DNA from: Turbatrix aceti
Lineage: Eukaryota; Nematoda; Chromadorea; Rhabditida; Panagrolaimidae
NCBI GenBank assembly: GCA_963969345.1
Contig: OZ017766.1
Coordinates: 9,486,001-9,550,000 of the forward strand
Direction: 5' to 3'
Length of the DNA: 64,000 bases
The position numbers and the translations under genes are program-made. Positions 58,785 through 64,000 of this stretch are shown here, in pieces (the stretch's first letter is position 1; each line of letters opens with the position of its first letter). Below the pieces are notes generated by a model. That model searched no databases, was not told where the DNA came from, and saw only the letters and a program-made list of their open reading frames with translations.

Positions 58785-59313
58785 CAGAGTTGTTCGATGC
58801 TCACCAAATTGCTCCTGCTCAGTGCTCGCTCCTGCTCAGCTCACGAGCGCGAGCGGAGCGAGCGCGAAAAATTGGAGTGCTCAATCAGCATGAGCAGAGC
58901 GAGCACGAAAAATTGAATTGCTCAAAGAGCGCGAGCAGAGCGAGCAAGAGAAATTTTTAAAATGAGCACTGCTCACTATAAATTTAGTGCTACAAATACT
59001 AAAATACTGGTAGTTTCGATCAAAAACACTATGTTGGGGGTATCTCCAAGCAATACGCGGTCTTTCTTTTAGTGAGGAACTGAATTTTGGCTCAAAATTC
59101 ACTTTTTTATGTGTGATTCATTGCTCGCTCCTGCTCAACTCACGAGCGTGAGCAGAGCAAGAGCAGACGATCTGAGAATAAAAGTACGCGAGCGGAGCGA
59201 GCGCAAAAATTTTAGGAACTCAAAGAGCATGAGCAGAGCGAGCACGAAAAATTGAGTTGCTCAAAGAGCGCGAGCAGAGCGAGCGCTGAAAATTGCCGAA
59301 TTAAACAACTCTG
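58785..59313. mobile_element. hAT-like MITE built of GAGCAGAGCGAGC words
   Basis: Ends CAGAGTTGTT and AACAACTCTG with an exact 8-bp duplication AACTCCGT on both sides (58777-58784, 59314-59321). Subterminal arrays of GAGCAGAGCGAGCACGAAAA words surround an AT-rich core. The duplication length points to hAT. Confidence 0.88.
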
Positions 59314-59356
59314 AACTCCGTTATTTTACGCAGGTGCGTGCTTTTTTTCTTTCCAA

Positions 59357-59762
59357 TGTAGCGGTATCACCACTGAAAAGAGGGGCGCCAGAAGAAAGAA
59401 GGCGCAAAAAGAACAAGTAACTCACCGAACGCGCTCGTGGGCGCGGATTCGAAGCGAATCGTTGGAGGTGTGGGCAAGTCGCGGCACAGTGCAGCGCGAT
59501 CCTGGTGGCGAGGTAGACGGAGAAATATCGAGAACGTTTATTACTCACAACAAGTAACAAATAGGAAGAGAAATAACAACAACAAAAGAACTAGGCCAGA
59601 GGAGAAGAAGAAGAGCGTAGCCTAAAATCAGGACAACTACTACTAAAACAACAGAGAGAAAAGAGGGAAGCAATTGCGCGCCAAGGGATTGGACTCCCGC
59701 CATCGCGGGAGGACCGGGACGTGCGTGCGCATTGCGAGGGAAAATACGCTCGCGTAGCGACA
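59357..59762. mobile_element. LTR-like insert (406 bp), probable solo LTR
   Basis: Begins TGTAGCGG and ends GTAGCGACA, with CCAA on both sides (59353-59356 and 59763-59766); excision restores the MITE sequence. TG...CA ends and a 4-bp duplication suit a Gypsy-type solo LTR. Small frames inside have no features. Confidence 0.65.
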
Positions 59763-59860
59763 CCAATTAGGGAAATGATTTTATTTTCATTGTTAATTTT
59801 ATTATTAATGTAATAAAATAAATGCGTTTTTGGATACCTTTTTCGCATGAACTTATATTT

Positions 59861-60349
59861 ATTTGCATGCTAGCATACAATTTTTTACACATGAACGATA
59901 TTTTTCCTAGTATGTAAATTTGCACTTTTTATGTCATCTTCTTTGCCAACCAACAAAATCACCCTTTTTCAGTACCTGTTACCTTTGATCTTTATGTTCT
60001 CACAAATCGATCGAGTTAGGCGCCGTTCAACGTGCATATATTTAGTACGTGTACCCAACAGCTTCCATTTTTTCCTCAACAGGTGACAGCTGTTGTCAAC
60101 GTGATCGGAATGCGCCGAGTAATCAATCAGAGCTGAGCTGGGGCTGTTGGCCATGATAAATAGATGGCGATCATTTATTTTGGTGATCCAGGTAAATACC
60201 CTGACAGCACAGGTGTGAGTCGTCTCGTACGCCATCAGTCGGTGAATGTTTTTAGAAACTTTGGTAAAGGCTCAAACTCGGGTCAAAGCGAGTCGTAAAT
60301 GTTTTTTTTGGGTTTTGGATAAATTTTTTATGTTTCTTTTTAGGTAAAA
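59861..60349. other. intergenic
   Basis: No gene recognised. It ends in TTTTTAG six bases before the start codon at 60350, a splice acceptor. Confidence 0.5.
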
Positions 60350-62703
60350 ATGTTCCAAACGCGGTATTTATTTGCTCTGCTGGTCTTTGGACTGGTAAAT
60401 ATTGCCTCGAGCTACCGGTGCACGGGTCTCCACGTCGTGGCTAACATCACAGACACCATCTCAAATTCACAGATTCTGAGTTATGCGGTTGACCTTCGAA
60501 CTTCCAGTTCCCGTCTTGGATATACTTCGGTCGACGTTTCTCCCTCCGAAATCACCGCCAAGGAAGGCTTTACAGCCGAAGGCCTCCTCTTTCACTCCGA
60601 AGTCCAGGATCGATCGTTTCCCTTTACCTGCACCAAGCCCGATACCGTAACCGACGATGGACCAACGCAGGCGCCAATCTGCAAGCATACATTTGTCGAT
60701 GCATGGGGATTTGTTAAATTCGACGTCTACGGACTCAAAAGCAAGACATCGAGGGTTCCGACTTCGGTGCTTCTCCTGACCGACGTCATCTTTGTCAACG
60801 GAGTCATCCAGCGCATCGACATGGTACCCTTCTCGTCGGCGAACACCTGTGGGGATGTCGTAACCAACAATCTTACGGTAAAAAATGTTCAGTATACGAC
60901 GACGTTCTGCTGCAACCGGTGGGATCCTGAACCTGCTGAAGAGGATTTGAAGTCACGTATGTTTAAAAATATTTGTCAATGTTTTTTTACCGTATTTCAA
61001 TTTTTTTTATTGTATTCTAAAAGAATGGTAAAAAAAATAGCGTAAGAATTTTTTTTCGTATTTGTGAAAAAAATATAAATATTTTTTTGTAAAAAAAAAT
61101 ACAAAAAAATATTTATGTAAACAAAAAAAAATACAGTAAAAAACCGTACTAAAAAAATTTCCGTAAAAAAATGCGTTTTTTGGCAAAAAAATACGTTCAT
61201 AAATAAAAAAAATTAAAAAAACCGTATCTTTTTATAAAACAAATAACAGTATTAAAAATACAGTATTTTTATAAAAATAAAAAATACCGTAATTAATAAA
61301 ATAATACGTTCAAAAATTAAAAAAAAAATTTCGTTCTAAATTCCAGTGTCTATTTTATTTACTATTGCGTTCTAAAAAATTGGCTTGCAAAAAGACGTTA
61401 AAATTGACCTCACTAATTTTTCAGCCCCCTGCTCAGAATTTACCTCGAAAATCGCCATCCTCAACGGCGCCCCGACCCCAGTATCCACCCTCGATGCCAT
61501 CCTCAAGCCTTCCCGCATCGATATCCAAACGCAAGTCGTCAATTTTACCTCAACTGTCGACGATGTCCTAAAATACAAGCTTTCCAAGAATTTTGGAACC
61601 AACGGTTGCGAGTCAGTTTCACTTTTTTTTTCCTTTACAAGCGCAACAAATTTTTTTTTCCAGGGGATCAACGACAAACACGGCCAGCAAGTGCAACGTC
61701 TTTATCCTAAATAAAAACGCGACATTTACCCTCGGCGTTGACGTCGTAAATCCGGGAAATACGCTCAAATGGCACGCCAAAGCCGGTGGATTTGTTGTTC
61801 GCAAGGGAGGTATCGTGCTCAAGCCTGATGGCAAGGCTTTTACGCGTGATTCTGCCTGCGTGAACTATGAATTGGATCATATTGATATTAGTAAGTTGAT
61901 TGATTTTAATAATGAGTTCGAAAACAAAAAAAATGAACTATAAAAAATTCCAATTGCATGCGCACTTTTATGGTCCTGTGACGAAAAATGTAATATTCAA
62001 TTTTCGTTGCGAGACCAAAAATCTATGCACATTTCTGCATTTTATTTAAAAAAATGCTTCAAGTTACAGTAATATTGTACGGATAGTCTTGTCACGAAAA
62101 AACACAATTTTCGTTGCGAGACCGAAAATGTGTCATACATTTTTGGTCTCGTGACGAAAATTGAGTTTTTTTTCGTGACAATTCGTACATTATTACTGTA
62201 ACTTGATAATGTATACGAATATTTTAATGTCATTTTTCGTCATAAGACCGTAAAGTGCACACGCAATTGGAATTTTTTAACCCTAAATTACAGTAAGTCC
62301 TGTAACAAAAATTCGTGACAAATACTACAAATTTTCGTCACGAGTCCAAAATTCTCTTTTTTTTGAAAAATGCCTAAAATTTTACAGTAACGTAATAATT
62401 TACGGTCCCGCCATGTAAATTCGTTGCGAGACCAAAATGCCCATTTCTTATCTTTTTCTCTTTATGGTCCTAGCACGAAAATTCCAAATTTTCGCGTCAA
62501 GACCCAAACTTTCACAATTTTTCACATTTTGCGTCCACAAATGACAGTAATACTGTACTTTCCAAGTTCAATAGTCAATAATTATTACTTTACCAAAAAA
62601 TTAAACATAAAAATGAGTACAATAATAACCAGTTTCCTTTGTAGAGTCGAACGCTGAACGAAACGTAACAAGCAAGACTTCCCTTTGCTGCACGAAGTGG
62701 TAA
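60350..62703 (+). CDS. secreted Cys-containing protein of unknown family
   Basis: Exons 60350-60956, 61425-61611 and 61664-61890 join in frame; a last exon 62645-62703 fits the phase and ends the protein at about 359 residues. The signal peptide (about 1-21) ends near ASSYRC. Paired cysteines (CKHTF, TTFCCNRW, PCSEF, KCNVF, SACVNY) suggest disulfides, and several sequons occur. Read through instead of splicing at 61890, the frame stops at 61943 at the edge of a fold-back element. The donor after exon 2 (GTCAGT) is weak. I do not recognise the family. Confidence 0.7.
61942..62279. mobile_element. fold-back element in the last intron
   Basis: AAAAAATTCCAATTGC and its inverse bound arms with GACGAAAATTG and GTTGCGAGACC words; the centre is near 62115. 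Further GCGAGACCAAAA words continue to about 62530. Confidence 0.7.
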
Positions 62704-62916
62704 CAAAACCTGATAATAATTTTGAGAGAAGTTGTGTAAAGGACTACGTTTGTTTCACAAAAAAAAAAGAAAAGAAAAAGTATCGTTTCGATGAATAAAA
62801 AAGTTTAGAATTAAAATTTAGCGACAAAAAAAAATACTATTACCCTGGATGCAAGAATTTGACGAGGCGAAGGAAGAAAGTATAAATCGTACAATAAACG
62901 TTCATGAAAATCAGCG

Positions 62917-64000
62917 CTAGCGCAGAATTCTGAAGTTTGTCTTCTCAAAACCGTCTGATTGGTAGGTCCACTGTTCGAGGGCCGATTGACGGAGGAAAAA
63001 GTCGACATCTGTCTTGACGACGCCGAGGGGAGAGCGACTGAGCATCGGACGGTGCAGATCGATGACGACGTCGGATTCTGCCTTGCATTTTTGCTCGGCA
63101 AAGTATTCTTCCATGAATTCGTTGAACGTGAAGCCCGGTGGTATCCTTAGCCAGGTGTGGAGGCGCTTCAGGGTCTGAAAATTTTTTGGTAAAAATTTTT
63201 TTTGGAAAAAAAATCGTAATTTGCGTCAATAATTTTTTTCGGAAAAAAATATTTTTTTATGCAAAAAAATGAAATTTGAAATAAAAAAATATACTCGGAA
63301 AAAAATTTTAGGTAAAAAATTGATTTTTGTAGAAATTTTTTTTTTTAATTTTGTTGAAAAAATTTTTTTGAAAAATTTTTGTTCAATAAAAATGTTTTTG
63401 AAACTTTTTTTTTTATATAAAAAACCAGTTTTTGGTGAAAAAGCCTCTTTTGATGCAAAATATTTTTTTTGCAGTAAAAAAACTATTTTTTTTTGCAAAA
63501 AAAATTTCATGGTTTATAAATCATGAAACAAATTTTTAGATAAAAAGTTACTTTGCAGGAAAAAAGAATTTGAGCACACCCATTTATTTTATACAAAAAT
63601 TTTTTTTCACATCAAAATTTTTTAATGAAAAAATTATTTTTCTGGTAAAAAACATTTCTTGATAAAAAAAATTTATGTAAAAAATGTTTTTTTTTGAGTA
63701 AAAAAACTATTTTTTTTATAAAATTCAATTTTTTTCTAAAAAAAACATACCGGAGTCGCATCGATGAACTTGGCCACGCTCTCCCTGGTAAGCTCCCCAA
63801 CATGAGCCAAGCGGAGGTACTGTATGCCGCAGGAGGTAACCACGTACGACACGTCACTGAGATTATACGTGCCAGACAGGTAGAGCACCCTCAGAGACTT
63901 GCATCCCGAAAGTGACCGTAGAACACTCGAATTTACGTACTCACAGTATTTTAGCGTCAGCGACCGAAGTTTCTTGCAATTCTCGAGGGTCCTCAGCGTC
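62917..64000 (-). CDS. F-box/LRR protein paralog, C-terminal part (runs off the window)
   Basis: Minus-strand exons 64000-63752 (open at the window edge) and 63174-62917. Leucine-rich repeats LENCKKLRSLTLKYC and GCKSLRVLYLSGTYNLSDV lead to the same ending as the gene at 10.1-12.5 kb (SCGIQYLRLAH, ELTRESVAKFIDATP, LKRLHTWLRIP). The F-box would lie beyond 64000. The product ends NFRILR. The intron between the two exons is almost pure A/T. Confidence 0.85.
63181..63745. repeat. extreme A/T low-complexity intron
   Basis: A 570-bp intron of the F-box paralog made mostly of A and T runs with interspersed GAAAAAAA. Translations are Lys/Phe runs and not genes. Confidence 0.8.

Larger units (their letters stand above)
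58690..59860 (-). mobile_element. CCCATGGG-word MITE, inverted copy split by two later insertions
   Basis: Pieces at 58690-58784, 59314-59356 and 59763-59860 match the element at 56113-56425 in reverse order and strand. The breaks are exactly the hAT-like MITE (58785-59313) and the LTR-like insert (59357-59762). Confidence 0.75.

Noticed and set aside
63226..63857. Lys/Phe-run frames near the right end
   Set aside because: Low-complexity A/T intron of the F-box paralog.
1..64000. CRISPR arrays, bacterial operons, rRNA or tRNA genes
   Set aside because: No regularly spaced direct repeats with unique spacers, no ribosome-binding-site-led gene strings, and no recognisable tRNA or rRNA; the introns show a eukaryotic genome.

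Overview
This is a eukaryotic nuclear window, AT-rich, with two 200-base assembly gaps (3357-3556 and 13832-14031). Genes have short introns with GTAAGT/GTGAGT donors and T-rich TTTTCAG acceptors, and several start codons lie 1-21 bases after a consensus acceptor, as expected for spliced-leader trans-splicing or 5'UTR introns. Intron style, families of DXO and histidine-acid-phosphatase relatives, an F-box/LRR family and the transposon load fit a nematode best. No species can be named, and another invertebrate is not excluded.

Layout. 1-9.7 kb is almost all mobile DNA: a 2067-bp direct repeat carrying a TA-flanked MITE, an inverted third copy, a hAT-like word-repeat MITE, two long fold-back elements (one split by a solo LTR) and a Helitron Rep fragment. 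10.1-12.5 kb is a six-exon F-box/LRR gene; a paralog enters at the right edge on the minus strand. 14.3-27.9 kb holds secreted acid-phosphatase-like genes, a zinc-finger/coiled-coil gene and DXO-1. Phosphatases B and C and both zinc-finger copies form a large inverted duplication around 25 kb, and phosphatase B is broken by a 1000-bp MITE. 28.7-50.3 kb is an accessory cluster: DXO-2, -3, -4, then two phosphatases (D, F), then DXO-5, -6, -7. DXO-2/3/4 and DXO-5/6/7, with the repeats between them, are two copies of one segment about 12.7 kb apart. 50.5-53.3 kb is an NSUN4-type rRNA methyltransferase, the clearest housekeeping gene. DXO-8 is at 54.5-55.7 kb. 56.5-58.6 kb is an eight-exon secreted, probably GPI-anchored protein of unknown family. 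58.7-59.9 kb is a nested transposon site, and 60.3-62.7 kb is another secreted protein gene.

Biology. The striking content is (i) eight DXO/RAI1-family genes, six with all six family motifs and two with eroded ones; and (ii) a secreted family with the fold signature of histidine acid phosphatases in which both catalytic histidine motifs are replaced in every copy. The two families sit together in repeatedly duplicated, inverted and transposon-riddled modules, the pattern of fast-evolving accessory or defence-type loci rather than housekeeping genes. A role for the DXO cluster in policing foreign or incompletely capped RNA is inference from the family, not something the sequence proves.
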